DNA of 64,000 nt from the NCBI GenBank assembly GCA_951640165.1, contig OX621234.1, positions 3,539,001 to 3,603,000 on the forward strand. The letters are read 5' to 3'. Numbering within the stretch: the first letter of the stretch is position 1; every line of letters starts with the position of its first letter. This document shows, piece by piece, positions 31,388 to 43,299 of the stretch. Below the pieces are notes generated by a model. That model had not been told where the DNA came from and searched no databases. It worked only from the letters and a program-made list of their open reading frames with translations. The position numbers and the translations under genes are program-made. This DNA comes from Pseudoips prasinana. Lineage: Eukaryota; Arthropoda; Insecta; Lepidoptera; Nolidae.

Positions 31388-34298
31388 ATGTCTAGTGGTG
31401 ATTACTTTTCAATAATAAGCGATACTGACAGTTTTGAAAGCATTCCCTCATTTAGTGAAAATCTTAACGCCCTGTTTTCTGATGTTCCCAAAGATTTCAA
31501 TGTTGTCCATATCAATGCCCAAAGCATTCCGGCACACTTCTCCGATATGCTGGCTAACTTTGACTGTAGGAATTTACATGCTATTCTTGTCTCAGAGTCT
31601 TGGTTAAAGCCTTGCCTCCCTTCTGTTTCTTATAACTTGCCAGGTTTCAATCTTATAAGGAATGATCGCTCTGTGGGTCGTGGTGGTGGTGTAGCTATTT
31701 ATCTCCGATCACATATTCCATACTCCGTAGTTGATATCTCAGCGCAACCTTCACCACCAAATGCAGGCGAGCATCTTTTCCTGGAAATTGAACTTCAACA
31801 TACAAAACTCCTCCTCGGAGTTTACTATTCACCTTCTCTTAAAATTAACTTTTTCTCTTCTTTAGATATTCTTCTCGGAAAGCATGTTCCATCATACAGC
31901 CAAGTTATCATCATGGGTGATTTCAACACCTGCCTTCTTAAGAAGGACTCTCGAGCTTCATCTTTTATTTCTACAGTTGAGTCAAATAACCTCACCATGT
32001 TGCCGCTAAGTGCCACACATCACTTTCCAAATTCCGTTCCTTCTCTTCTTGACCTTACAGTTGTATCCTCTACAGAGCACGTGGTTAAGCACGGGCAATG
32101 CTCAGCTGATTTTCTTTCCTATCATGACTTGATTTACTTATCCTATAAGGTCCGTCCACCCAAGGCTAAATCGAGAATTCTTCTGCAGCGCAGTTTTGGT
32201 GCGATGAACTTAGAAAAACTTCGGGAGGATGCTAATAACTTAGACTGGATACCTCTTTTGTCGGCTGGATCCATGAATATCAAAGTGGACTATTTTACTC
32301 AATGCCTCTTGCGGTTATATGACAAGCATGCCCCCGTACGCCCTGTTAAGGTGAAGCACCTACCAGCACCTTGGTTGACAAATGACCTTAAGTCAACAAT
32401 GAATAAAAAAGCAGCGGCAAAATCTAGGTATAAGGCTCGCCCTAATTCACTAAATTGGGAAAAATTTGTTATTATTCGAAATCACTGCAATAAGGTGTGT
32501 AGGAAAGCGCAACGCCAACATATCCATACCTCTGTGGAAAACGGAGACCCAGCTAAGATCTGGAAATTTCTTAGATCACTAGGAGTTGGAAAGACTCGTC
32601 AAGAAACTTTTCCAAAAGACTTAAACTTTGATTTATTGAACCAACATTTCTCATCGTCGTCTGATATTAATAAGTCAGTTAAATTGAATACTATAAGAAA
32701 TCTGTCACTGCTTCCAACTCCTGATCATTCACCGTTTTTCTTTAGTCAGTTCACCGATTGTGATGTTAAGAAGAGTATTCAATCAATCACTTCTAACGCG
32801 GTTGGTAGTGATTGTGTTAGTCGTAATATGATCCTTCCTATTTTAGATGAAATCCTTCCTGCTATTACCCACATTTTTAATTATTCCGTTTCCAGTGGCT
32901 CTTTTCCATCTCAATGGAAAGACTCCCAAATCACTCCGCTGCCAAAAAAATCCCATCCTCAATCCTTTTCTGAGTACCGCCCGATATCCATACTGCCCTT
33001 CCTCTCAAAAGCCCTTGAACGCCTTATCCATAACCAACTCAACTCCTTTCTTTGTAAAAATTCTCTCCTGAATCCTTTCCAATCCGGCTTCCGTCCGGGT
33101 CATAGTACGACTACAGCGTTAGTACACATTACTGATGACATGAGATCCGGCATGGAAAATGGCAAACTCACAGTCCTCTGTCTGCTAGATTTTAGTAATG
33201 CCTTTAACACCATAGACTACGATGTATTACTCGCCATTTTACGCTCTCTTAACATATCTCCAACGGTAATTGATTGGTTTCACAGTTACCTGTTTGGCCG
33301 ACGTCAACGGATACGCATTGAAGACTCTTATTCTTCCTGGTGTAATACATCTGTTGGCGTGCCACAGGGTGGCGTTTTATCTCCTCTTTTGTTTGCAATA
33401 TTCATTAATGCCATTTCCCATAAATTAGTTTCATACTACCACCTTTATGCAGATGATCTCCAGATCTATAGTCAAGCATCTCCCGATAACCTGCTCGAAG
33501 CTATTTGTAACATAAACACAGATCTTGCACATATTTCTTCCTGGAGTAATAGCTATGGGCTTACCGTGAACCCGACCAAATCGCAAGCTATTGTTATCGG
33601 CAGTACTAGAATGCGGAGTAGAGTGGACTGGTCACAAATTCCCAATATTACTTTAAATAATACTGTGATACCACTGGTTCAAAAAGTTAAGAACTTGGGA
33701 ATCTTAATAGACCAAGATCTCTCATGGATTCCGCAATTACAAGAAGTCAGCCGCAAACTCTTTGCTTCAGCGGGGTCTTTGCGGCGTCTTCGTAATTTTT
33801 TGCCTATTACCACAAAAATTGCGCTTGCACAATCTCTCCTTCTTCCTATTCTCGATTACGCCTAACGCCAGCTATCTCGATCTAACCCAGGAACAACTTG
33901 ACAAACTTGAGCGTCTCCAAAATGTCTGCATTAGGTTCATATTTGGACTCCGCAAATATGACCACGTTTCAGAATTCCGTACTAAACTCAAGTGGCTTCC
34001 TATCCGCCTTCGTCGGAATGCAAATATCTTGTCTCTCTTGTACAATATTCTCTTTAATCCCTCAACGCCCTTTTATCTTAAAGAACGTTTTCAGTTCCTC
34101 AATGACACGCATTCAAAGTCACTGAGATCATCAGAAAACCTGCAATTAAGCTTACCAACGCATTCCACCAATTTCTTCAGCAAATCATTTACAGTTCTAG
34201 CTGCTCGTCTTTGGAATGCGTTACCAGTAACAATAAGACGCGCTCAAACCTTAACTTCCTTTAAAACACTTGTGACAAAACATTATTTATCACAGTAG
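31388..34298 (+). pseudogene. Jockey/CR1-like LINE ORF2 with endonuclease and RT, one frameshift
   Basis: The 825-codon frame 31388-33865 starts at ATG and carries an APE-type endonuclease: FNVVHINAQSIPAH near residue 38, catalytic ILVSESWL, IIMGDFNTC, LLDLTVVS and SYHDLIYLSY. The RT follows: EYRPISILPFLSKALERLI, FRPGHSTTTALVHITDDM, LLDFSNAFNTIDYD, GVPQGGVLSPLLF near 657 and catalytic YADDLQIY near 686. After PILDYA it stops, but homology resumes in another frame (YLDLTQEQLDKLERLQNVCI) and runs to the natural end HYLSQ at 34298. One small indel near 33860 therefore separates this copy from an intact ORF2. No ORF1 is seen upstream. The pattern fits the Jockey superfamily, CR1- or Daphne-like; exact clade uncertain. 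Confidence 0.85.
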
Positions 34299-34780
34299 TA
34301 TTCTTTATCTTGTCCACCATATAACCCAACTAGATATAATTAATATTTCCATCAAAACTGGTTATATATATATTAATTCATATTTTATTTTACAGGTATT
34401 TATGTATATTTTTTTATTATTATGTATGTATGTATATATTATATATATGTATGTGTTAGAATATTATTTATTTATTATTATTTGTATTTAGATATAGATA
34501 AGTTTTAGTATTATAAGTATTTTAATTAGTGGTAGTACTACAACTAAGTAGATATCACTACCTATTAGTGTTAAGTTATTATCACCTAATTTCTTACACC
34601 ATACACTATACCCCTACTCCAAATTCCTTACAATATGGTCCAACTGAAGGTTGTCTGGAAGAGATCGCTGTAAGCGATAAGACCGCCAATTGTACCTTTT
34701 TAATATAATTAACTGTATCATAAATTGTGTTCTGTTAATGGTGTACAATAAAGTGTATTTATCTTATCTTATCTTTATCC
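34299..34780 (+). mobile_element. 3' UTR and tail of the LINE
   Basis: AT-rich UTR with AATAAAGTG (34747) and a terminal (TTATC)n tail ending near 34780. Confidence 0.65.
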
Positions 34781-34854
34781 ATGGCGACCATCCTCAACAG
34801 ACTAGCTTACTACTAGTATATGTACATTATTAGACTTACCAATTACATGCGTTT

Positions 34855-35220
34855 ATGTTTCAAGGTTAAGGTGAACAGAATCGTCGCTTTAAGGTTAACC
34901 GGCTTAGGTGTCGAAGTATATGATGCGACTGCCTTCTGAACTGAATGCCCCAATGTAAAGCGGCTTAGGTGTCGAAATAAATGATGTGACCGTCTACTCG
35001 TACCTATTTGAACTGAAGGCTTCAATGTTAAGCGACTAAGGTGTAAGAACGAGTGTAATAACCTGCTGCTTGCACTGAACGTTTTAAGGTTAAGCGACTT
35101 AGGTGTTAAAGTAAATGATGTGACCGTCTACTTGTACGCACTTGAACTGAAGGCTTCAGTGGTAAGCGAATTAGGTGTAAGTGTAGAAATGAGTGGAATC
35201 ACTTGCTACTTGCCCTTAAC
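34855..35220 (+). repeat. 134-bp dimeric tandem repeat, left block
   Basis: Units contain TTTTAAGGTTAAGCGGCTTA, GATGTGACCGTCTAC and a diverged second half with AAGCGACTAAGGTGTAAG. Each half is ~67 bp. The array continues at 36505-36838. Confidence 0.85.
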
Positions 35221-35254
35221 GTAAATAAATAAAATAAAATAAATAAATAAAAAA

Positions 35255-35640
35255 GGTTTTTATTCACGTATACTTTAAAAAAGCGCTTGTAAATAGTCAG
35301 AACATGTTTGTAGTAATATAGTTGTATACATTAGATATTATTTCTAGTAACATAGATATTTAGGTACATCTTGTATGAAAACATTTATAAAATTTATTTT
35401 ATTACAGAAATGATATTTAGCTAGCTCGTATCAAGTTATTGTCAAGAGATTATGTTTAATTATCTAGTTTAAGTCTAATATTTTTACTACATATTGTCAA
35501 TGGTTCTGTCTATATTAAAGGTATTATTATTATGACGGACCTTGTGTTAATAACGACGGTCGCGCTTTAATGCTACCACCGGATCCAATGCGCCCCAACT
35601 GAGAAGTCCCAGCGAAACAAACTCAGTGGGTTCATCTACT
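35255..35640 (-). mobile_element. U-family LINE 3' region inside the tandem array
   Basis: Begins (minus-strand 3' end) with an AAATA-rich tail and GTGAATAAAAACC, continues to GATCCGGTGGTAGC. Confidence 0.65.
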
Positions 35641-35934
35641 ACCGGTTTCAACACGACCCAGTTGAGACGGTCCGGCGAAACATACTCAAGCGGGCATGAA
35701 CACGGGATTTGGTCCAATTAGAGTAATTATTTAGTAGGCAAACACAATATATGCTCGATCGGTTGTCTGAATGCTTATTATTTTAGATTATATTTAGGTA
35801 TACAAAAGAAAAACTTCGAAACAGTAACATTATTCATTTTGAGACAGAGTCAATAATTTTAAATTAAGTATATGATAGCAATCATTTACAGATAGTTCAC
35901 GTAACACAGCAGATCAGTCATGTCTATATGGCTA

Positions 35935-36485
35935 CAAGATCTCCAGCGAGCAATGTGCAGGTAGGAAGTGAGAGCCAGACGTCTTTGTCATCGATGTACT
36001 CTTTAGTGGTGTAATAACCCCTAGCCATAAGTATACGTTTAATATGTGTTTTAAAACTTGTGTCAGGCAGATCAGTAATTTGAGCAGGAAGCTTGTTATA
36101 AAACCTAATACAATTTCCTAAAAATGATTTATTAGTTTTGCTTAGCTAGCTTGCTTGCTTAGAGTAAGCAAATTTTTTCTAACGCAATATATAATATAAA
36201 GCATATTTTTTCTAACAAACATTATATTCTGATATATATATTCCGATGGCACAGTAAGTATATTTATTTCTTTAAACAAATTTCGCAAAGAATCGCGACT
36301 GATTAAACCATAAATGGCTCTGACTGCTCTTTGTTGCAATACAAAAATAGTACCTATGTCAGCCGCCGAACCCCACAGCAGAATGCCATACGACATAATG
36401 CTATGAAAGTACGCGAAATACACTAATCTAGCAGTTTGTTCATCTGACAATTGCCTTATTTTCCAGACAGCATAGGAAGCCGAAC
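35935..36485 (-). pseudogene. Jockey-type LINE RT C-terminus
   Basis: Frame 36450-36142 encodes ARLVYFAYFHSIMSYGILLW, IGTIFVLQQRAVRAIYGL and INILTVPSEYIYQNIMFVRK, then a frame change and FLGNCIRFYNKLPAQITDLP, ILMARGYYTTKEYIDD. These are standard C-terminal motifs of insect LINE polymerases. The catalytic domain is absent. Confidence 0.8.
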
Positions 36486-36504
36486 TTAATTTACCTGCTA
36501 ACTT

Positions 36505-36838
36505 TTCAACGTTTTAAGGTTAAGCGGCTTAGGTGTCAAAATAAATGATTTGACCGTCTACTCGTTCCTACTTGAACTGAACGCCCCAATGTTAAGCAAC
36601 TTAGGTGTAGAAATGGGTGTTATAACCTTCTGCTTGCACTGAACGTTTTGAGGTTAAGCGGCTTAGGTGTTAAAGTAAATGATGTGACCGTCTACTCGTA
36701 CCTATTTGAACTGAAGGCTTCAATATTAAGCGACTAAGGTGTAAGAACGAGTGTAATAACCTGCTGCTTGCACATAATGTTTTAAGGTTAAGCGGCTTAG
36801 GTGTCGAAGTAAATGACGAGACCGTCTACTCGTACTTA
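36505..36838 (+). repeat. 134-bp dimeric tandem repeat, right block
   Basis: TTTTAAGGTTAAGCGGCTTA recurs at 36511, 36645 (one change) and 36779, exact 134-bp spacing. Confidence 0.9.
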
Positions 36839-36849
36839 TTTTGCTGCAA

Positions 36850-37035
36850 ATATTGTGCTCGAGTGGCGACCACGAACCGGAAGACGCAGCGTGGGCGGCC
36901 CTACAAGGTGGACCGACGATCTTGTGCGGGTCGCGGGAAGCCGTTGGATACGGGCAGCGCAGGACCGGCTATTGCGGAGATCCTTGGGGGAGGCCTTTGT
37001 CCAGCAGTGAACGTCTTTCGGCTGATATGATTATG
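36850..37035 (+). mobile_element. RTE LINE 3' end
   Basis: GTGCTCGAGTGGCGACCACG to CGGCTGATATGATTATGATT. It breaks into the last tandem-repeat unit. A second partial copy lies at 37095-37200. Confidence 0.8.
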
Positions 37036-37094
37036 ATTGTGCTGAGTCTCGTTATACAGATGCCTATACTTTGTATTAATTTGATGAGACATTC

Positions 37095-37200
37095 GATCAG
37101 AAACTTCTGGATGCAAATAGCGCAAGTCCGGCAATTGTGGAGATCTTGGGGGAGGCCTTTGTGTGTGGACGTGGTTCGGCTGATATGATGATGATGATTA
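37095..37200 (+). mobile_element. RTE LINE 3' end, partial
   Basis: GGATGCAAATAGCGCAAG to GCTGATATGATGATGATGAT. Confidence 0.7.
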
Positions 37201-37303
37201 ATGATACTTTTTTTTCGGTGATTATTCCTCCGTGGCGTGTCAGATTTTTATGAATTAAATATTAATTTCCGAAAAGAGATATAATGAAATTTATTCAGTT
37301 TTG

Positions 37304-37506
37304 GGTTTACATACACTTGTACTTGTCAAGCTCACAATGTATTACATAAACACAGTAATTAAAGCAACAAAATATTTGGAATTAATCCGTCCGTGCGGTC
37401 TGTTTCGTCACATATATATTTAATATCCTTAAATAAATAATAAATAGCAAGTAACTAAGCTTTTATTGTTACATTTAGCAATTGTATATTAAAATTAAAG
37501 AATTGA
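37304..37506. repeat. W repeat, copy 2
   Basis: Close match to 8286-8506. Confidence 0.75.
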
Positions 37507-37593
37507 AAACAACGAGTAGTTGGCTGACAGAAAACAACGAGAGTATCGTTTACACTCATCACAATAATCTAAAACACACACAATATCTTTCTA

Positions 37594-37941
37594 TCCTAAT
37601 AATATTATAAACGTGAAAGTTTGTAAGTATGGATTTATGTTTTTTACTCTTTCAAGTAAAAACTACCGAATGGATTTAAATGAAATTTTACAATATCAGA
37701 ATAACATATAGGCTATAATATAAAAATCAATGCCACTTTTCGTTGTAACTCAATAACGCCTTTACCGATTTGGCTAATTTTGGTCTTGAATTATTCGTGG
37801 AAGTCCAGGGAAGGTTTCTACGTAGTAAACATTTAAAAAAAGTCTTGAAAAAGTGTAAAATCAACATCTTTCTATACTCCCATATACAAACAATTTGTAC
37901 TAATACTTAAAAGCGTAGCGAAGCACGTACCGGGCCACTAG
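37594..37941 (+). mobile_element. Composite of two Helitron-like families
   Basis: The 5' part (TCCTAATAATATTATAAACG) is the common Hel type. From ~37715 the sequence is a second type (AAAAATCAATGCCACTTTTC ... ACGTACCGGGCCACTAG), complete at 60017-60283. It ends CTAG|T at 37941. Confidence 0.7.
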
Positions 37942-38202
37942 TAGGTTATAATTTATAAAGATATAGTGTGAATTGTCCAAAATATGACGATAAGTGTTGT
38001 AAGTAGGAAAAAATGCACCATCTGCGCGCTATTCCGGTGTGCACTGCCTAAACATATGTTTTGTGGTTGTTTTTCAGTGCATTGTTTGTTACTATATTAT
38101 AAGATTACTAACATTAGGTTAAGAACTTTGTACTAACAATATATGGAGAATGTTTTATCCTAAATAAACGATTATTATTATTAAAACCGCTAGAGTTACA
38201 CA

Positions 38203-38543
38203 TCCTACTAATATTATAAATGCGAAAGTTTATGGGTATAGATGTATGGATGTACGTTTGTTAATCTTTTACACCAAAACTTAATTCATGTTAACCTTGT
38301 TATTTTAGTTGTAGTTTCTATCCTTAATTTAAAACCAAATTTTAGGTAATATAGTTATTTTTTTAGTTTTTGTTTTGTAATAATATTGTAAATGTTGTAT
38401 GCACCTGTAATGGCAAATCACACAGAACTTGTGTTTAAACATAAAAACAAATTAAGTTGCATTGTGAACTGTCGATGGTGTATCATTTATAAATAAATAA
38501 ATAAAACTACTTTAATGCGGGTAAAATCGCAGGGCATAGCTAG
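38203..38543 (+). mobile_element. Helitron-like element carrying extra AT-rich sequence
   Basis: Starts A|TCCTACTAATATTATAAA and ends GCGGGTAAAATCGC, spacer, CTAG|T. The interior has an AT-rich segment with a TAAATAAATAAAT run, probably a LINE tail inserted later. Confidence 0.7.
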
Positions 38544-38789
38544 TGTATTTATAAGTTTGTTTATAGTTGCAGTCTCTTAACAGACTAGTCGAGGTCTAGA
38601 CTTTTGTTGTAAGAAAGGTGCAGTGAAGGCACTCCCGGTTCATTGAAGCTGTAAAACTTATTAATCGTTGACAACAATTTCCAGCTACACGTGCACCATT
38701 TCCGAGAAACTGGAAGTTGCGCTGGGTTATAAATAGTGACACTATTTTGTCTCGTTTCAATTTTTTTCATCGTACCCATACATGTAGGG

Positions 38790-39135
38790 TATCTATGAAT
38801 AGGTCTTCAAAAACACCTCAATATCATGACGTTTCTAATATGTTTATTTTCTAAACTGAATAGTTTGCGCGAGAGACACTTCCAAAGTGGAAAAATGAGT
38901 GTCCCCGCCCTGTAACTTCTAAAATAAGAGAATAATAAAATTAAAAAAAATATATGATGTACATTACCATGTAAACTAACAACAAAAATTGGTTTGAACG
39001 AGATCTAGTCAGTAGTTTTTTTTAATGCGTCATAGATCGTAAACCGCAATTTACCTTTCATTTAATGAACTGAAATACTTGCTGCTGCGGAACCCTTCAT
39101 GGACGAGTCCGACTCGCACTTGGCCAGTTTTTATA
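38790..39135 (+). mobile_element. R-family, 3' half
   Basis: From GGGTATCTATGAATAGGTC to GAGTCCGACTCGCAC. Confidence 0.75.
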
Positions 39136-39289
39136 TAATTAGAAAAAACCGTGAACGTCAACAGAATATTAATACGTGACGCAAAAACTTTGTAAGTACG
39201 CCTTTTTACGAAAATTGCGCGAAGGGGTATGAAATTTGGAACAGTTAAAGTTCATATTTATATATTATATTTAATAAAAAAGCCAGCCA

Positions 39290-39800
39290 AGTGCGAGTCG
39301 GACTCGCCCATGAAGGGTTCCATAGCAGCAAGTATTTTACTTGATTAAAAGAAAGGTAAATTGCGGTTTACGATTTATGAGGTAGTTTTTATGGTAATGT
39401 ACATAATATATATTTTTTTGGTTTAATATTCTCTTATTTTAGAAGTTACAGGGGGGGGGGGGGGGGCACACTCAATTTACCACTTTGGAAGAGTCTCCCG
39501 CGCAATCTATTCAGTTTAGAAAAAAATTATATTAGAAACCTCAATATCATTTTTGAAGACCTATCAATGGATATCCCACATGTATGGGTACGATGAAAAA
39601 ATAATTTTTGAGTTTCATTTCTATGTATGGAGAACCCCCAAAATTATTGTGTTTTTTCTATTTTTGTGTGAAAATCGTAATGCGGTTCACAGAATACATC
39701 TACGTACCAAGTTTCAACAGTACAGCTCTTATAGTTTCGGAAAAAGTGGCTGTGACTTACGGACGGACAGACAGACATGGCTACGGAACCCTAAAAAAGG
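39290..39800 (-). mobile_element. R-family, inverted, near full length
   Basis: GTGCGAGTCGGACTCGC at left, GGCTACGGAACCCT at right; includes a G16 run at 39451-39466. It faces the copy at 38790-39135 across ~155 bp, so the pair can fold back. Confidence 0.8.
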
Positions 39801-39929
39801 TACTTCTAATGAGAAGTAACCTATTTCAATAAAAAAGAACATAACACAGACTACCACGATTTTGACACACTGATAAACTGAATGTCAAAACTGAGGGCAG
39901 GTTAATATTCTAGAAATATTAAACATTAA

Positions 39930-40482
39930 TCTATACATATAATAAAATCGTAGGAAAGTCGCGGGAAACTGTTGGAAGCCCAGGCGGCGCCCAGCCGGTT
40001 AGAAGCCAGCCGGCCTCCCAGCGCCGGTAGCTGACACCTAGGGTATAATTTATAATGTCCTCCTAGCCGAATTTCGGCCACGGCGGCCAGTCTCAACAGA
40101 GATTAGCCATCTGCGCGGGACATATTATAGTGCTCAAGTGTGTGCGCAAACACAGGAGCACTTTCTATTCCATCACTCTCATGATCCGATGGGACGCCTA
40201 TGTGACACGACCGGAAAGAGGTCAGGTACAGGACCGACGGCTTTACGTGCTCTCCGAGGCACGGGGGTATAATACCGCCAACTTCCAGACTTCGGGCTGA
40301 TGCTGAGAATTTTTTCTTTTTACAGAAAAGTCCCAAAATCACTTTTTTGTCCGACCCGGGATTTGAACCCAGGACCTCGTTCTCTGCGGGTGAACACGCT
40401 ACCGCTAGACCAACGAGGCAGTCGGTATAATTTATAAAGTGTAACACGAGTAAAACCGCGAGGCACAGCTAGTCCAAACATA
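39930..40482 (+). mobile_element. Helitron-like element interrupted by SINE-A
   Basis: Starts A|TCTATACATATAATAAAAT, ends CCGCGAGGCACAG and CTAG|T. SINE-A occupies 40056-40433. Confidence 0.8.
40056..40433 (-). mobile_element. SINE-A copy with 14-bp target duplication
   Basis: GGTATAATTTATAA occurs at 40042-40055 and again at 40434-40447, in Helitron sequence. The head lies at the right (minus strand) with A-box and B-box intact, and the 3' end at the left. Confidence 0.9.
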
Positions 40483-40764
40483 AGCGTAATTTCAACGTAA
40501 ACCACGCTAATTTTTGTTAATAATATTTGCCCCGTTTTAATCCCTAACGATTTAGATTATTATTATATTTAGATTTACTTATACATTCTGTGGAGAGCAA
40601 ATTTCCGGAATAGATGTGAGGTTGACACGGCAATTGGTTCCGGGCGTTAAGAAAATTTTCTATAGATCAGAATTATTTAACGCGCTGCTAAGTAAGAGCG
40701 AAGGAATTTTACTGAAAAGTTCTCGATAAGAAGGTAAATGAAGGTGTTAAATATCGGAAGGAAA
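40483..40764. repeat. Tandem duplication, copy 1 (~282 bp)
   Basis: From TCCAAACATAAGC to TATCGGAAGGAAA; repeated at 40958-41246 with small differences. Each copy follows a Helitron CTAG end. Confidence 0.9.
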
Positions 40765-40957
40765 TCACACTAATATTATAAAGGTGAAAGTTTGTGAGTA
40801 TGTGACTGTGTGAGTGTGTATGTTTGTTACTTAATCACGTCTAAATAGCTGGAACGATTTTAATAAAATTTGATATGGAGTTTGGTGACACCCTCGATTA
40901 ACACATAGATTATAATTTATAAAGATTAACGCGAGTATAACCGCGGGGCACAGCTAG
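40765..40957 (+). mobile_element. Helitron-like element between the duplicates
   Basis: A|TCACACTAATATTATAAAGG to the hairpin CGCGAG...CCGCGG and CTAG|T. Confidence 0.85.
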
Positions 40958-41246
40958 TCCAAACATAAGCTTTCAACGTAAACCACTCTAATTTTTGTTA
41001 ATAAATTTAGCCCCGTTTTAATCCCTAACGATTTAGATTATTACCTATTATATTTAGATTTACTTATACATTCTGTGGTGAGTAAATTTCCGGAATAGCT
41101 GTGAGGTTGACACGGCAATTGATTCCGGGAGTTAAGAAAATTTTCTATAGATCAGAATTTCTTAACGCGCTGCTAAGTAAGAGCGAAGGAATTTTACTGA
41201 AAAATTCCCGATACGAAGGTGTAGGTGTTTAATATCGGAAGGAAAT
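40958..41246. repeat. Tandem duplication, copy 2 (~289 bp)
   Basis: Aligns end to end with 40483-40764. Confidence 0.9.
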
Positions 41247-41262
41247 TAAACATATACCAATA

Positions 41263-41430
41263 ATTTGCCTCGCCGCTTCGTGTCGTGGGTTCGAGTCCTG
41301 CGCCAGACAACAATTTGTGTGGCCCATAAATAGTTGTTCTGAATCTGGATGTCATTTTTGTCCGTCTATTGTATGTTTGTAAAGTACCCTGCGACATAGG
41401 GATTGGATTATCTAGTGGCGGGCGTTTTCT
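41263..41430 (+). mobile_element. SINE-D copy
   Basis: GCCTCGCCGCTTCGTGTCG and GGGTTCGAGTCCTGCG (B-box), then GACAACAATTTGTGTGG and the body to an A-rich tail. Confidence 0.75.
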
Positions 41431-41581
41431 GTTAAAAAAAAAAACAAAAAAAAAATACGCTGGTAGAGGGAGAAACTATGGTGTATTATATGGGCAAAAC
41501 TGTGAACTGACACTGAAGAATAAAATTTTACAATAGGACAAGAATCTATACATATAATAAAATTTTACAATAGGACAAGAA

Positions 41582-41883
41582 TCTATACATATAATAAAAT
41601 CGTAGGAAAGTCAAAACTGTACATTGAATATTTTAAAAAAAGGATACTTGGGCGTGTTCTACAATTGATATCAAAGCCAAAAATATCGTTTATAGAATTT
41701 TTGTCTGTTTGTCTGTAGTTATGTCTGGGCGAAAATCAAAAAGTACTGCATGGATTTACTTCAAATGTTGCATGAATGTTACTAAGGGCATATAGGCTAC
41801 ATATTATCACTCTATCACCTACGGGGGAGGGGCTGTAATAATTTATAAAACTTAACGCGTGCAAAACCGCGGGGCGCAGCTAG
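41582..41883 (+). mobile_element. Helitron-like element with duplicated 5' end
   Basis: A|TCTATACATATAATAAAAT to CTAG|T at 41883. The ~40 bp just before it (41543-41581) duplicates the start together with AAAATTTTACAATAGGACAA. Confidence 0.8.
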
Positions 41884-42109
41884 TTTTGAATATAAAAGTG
41901 TTCCAGAAAAGGTTCTATTCATAACAGTAGGAAATCCTTAAACTTTGATTAACGTTAAGAGCATAGCGAAGAAGTCTTAGAGTCTTTGGTGGACGTTGAT
42001 TTTTTAGTAATATCCGATTGAAACTTTTTCAATTTGCCTGGTGGATTAATAACGGTGATAGGATTTTTAATTTCAATATGAATAAACCTTTGTTGAGGCG
42101 CTCATAGCG

Positions 42110-42345
42110 AGATTATCTCACCGGTTCGCAAGTGGTCAGCGAGATTGTGCAACCAGGCTCGCGGTTAGTCCATAGATGATGGCCCACTTTGACCACCAAA
42201 ATCGTTAAATTTCTGTGCGTCTCCGTGTTCCGGAGAGCACGTTAAGTTGTCGGTCCCGATTTTAGTCATTAGACAACAGTCGTTAAGCCATGTCAGATGC
42301 CTACTGGGCGGCTTGAAAATCCGCCCATACGATAATAAAAATATG
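42110..42345 (+). repeat. T-family repeat
   Basis: From GCGAGATTATCTCACCGG to CATTAGACAACAGTCGTTAA and GGGCGGCTTGAAAATCC. A dispersed repeat without a recognisable promoter or coding part. Confidence 0.6.
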
Positions 42346-42347
42346 AA

Positions 42348-42575
42348 TAAATTCAATTCAATTCAATCTTTACTGCAATCATGTGTACATAGGTCTTACA
42401 TATTAAAAGTTTCAACATGATACCCTGTTAGGGCGCAGCAACATTAAATAATTACTAACAATTTCAATAAGTATGCAATTTTCACGTATGTCAAAACATT
42501 ATAACAATATCAATTCTATTATATTTTCAATTATGATATATGTAGTATTTAATTAATAAGTTGTCAATATAATAA
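42348..42575 (-). mobile_element. LINE 3' UTR with (TTGAA)n tail
   Basis: Tail repeats at the left edge match those ending the fragment at 45395-45770. Confidence 0.5.
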
Positions 42576-42579
42576 ATAT

Positions 42580-42830
42580 CCTGGGACATTATTCACGCAC
42601 GGTTATCTGATCCCAAACTAAGCAGAGCTTGTAATATGGAAACCAGATAACTGATATACTCCTTTTCTTTTGTAAATACATACTTATATAGATAATTATA
42701 TCCCGACTCGGGACAAACCGACATGTTCATGCACACAAATATCTGTCCTGGTGGGAATCGAACCCACGACCTGCGGCGAGAAAAGCAAGCATTTACCAAC
42801 CTTGCCAACCACGCCAACAGGCAAATTGTG
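42580..42830 (-). mobile_element. SINE-C copy, near complete
   Basis: Best copy of the family: minus-strand head with GGTCGTGGGTTCGATTCCCA, body, and the 3' end TCCCAGGATATT. Confidence 0.85.
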
Positions 42831-42934
42831 GAAATCTTTGAGGGAGGTCTATTTCCTGCGGTAAACGTCTTCGATTAAGATTATGATGATGAAGACTTCT
42901 ATTACGCTTCTAGCTAACTATTGGTTGGTTTGGT

Positions 42935-43290
42935 AGGTTTTGCTTAATTTCTCTTAAAATGTCTTAAAAATTTATTACATAGCCCCACAAAACTGCTTAC
43001 GCAGTTTAACTGTGAGATCTTTGAGTCTCTATTACAATAATAATAACATAGTATCAGGTACATCTATAACCTAATAATTTTACATAGTATCTCATAAATG
43101 TCTCTTTAGCTGACATGCGAATTTTAATTTCTTATCTTCTTGTCTGATGTCAATAGGCAAAGTATTCAATATATATAGGTTATGCGTTTTCTTAAGGTTC
43201 TGTCGCCATAATAATTACAAACTCTGGGTACATCAGAAGTATGCCCGTTAGATACCAATGAGTCACTATCCCAATTGCTGTGGTTATTGA
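42935..43290 (-). pseudogene. LINE RT C-terminal remnant
   Basis: Minus strand reads NWDSDSLVSNGHTSDVPRVC, NYYGDRTLRKRITYIY and, after a break, a basic helix. The pattern matches a LINE tail (family-typical 'GDRTL...YN.LP'). Broken by stops. Confidence 0.5.
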
Positions 43291-43299
43291 CCAATAAAA

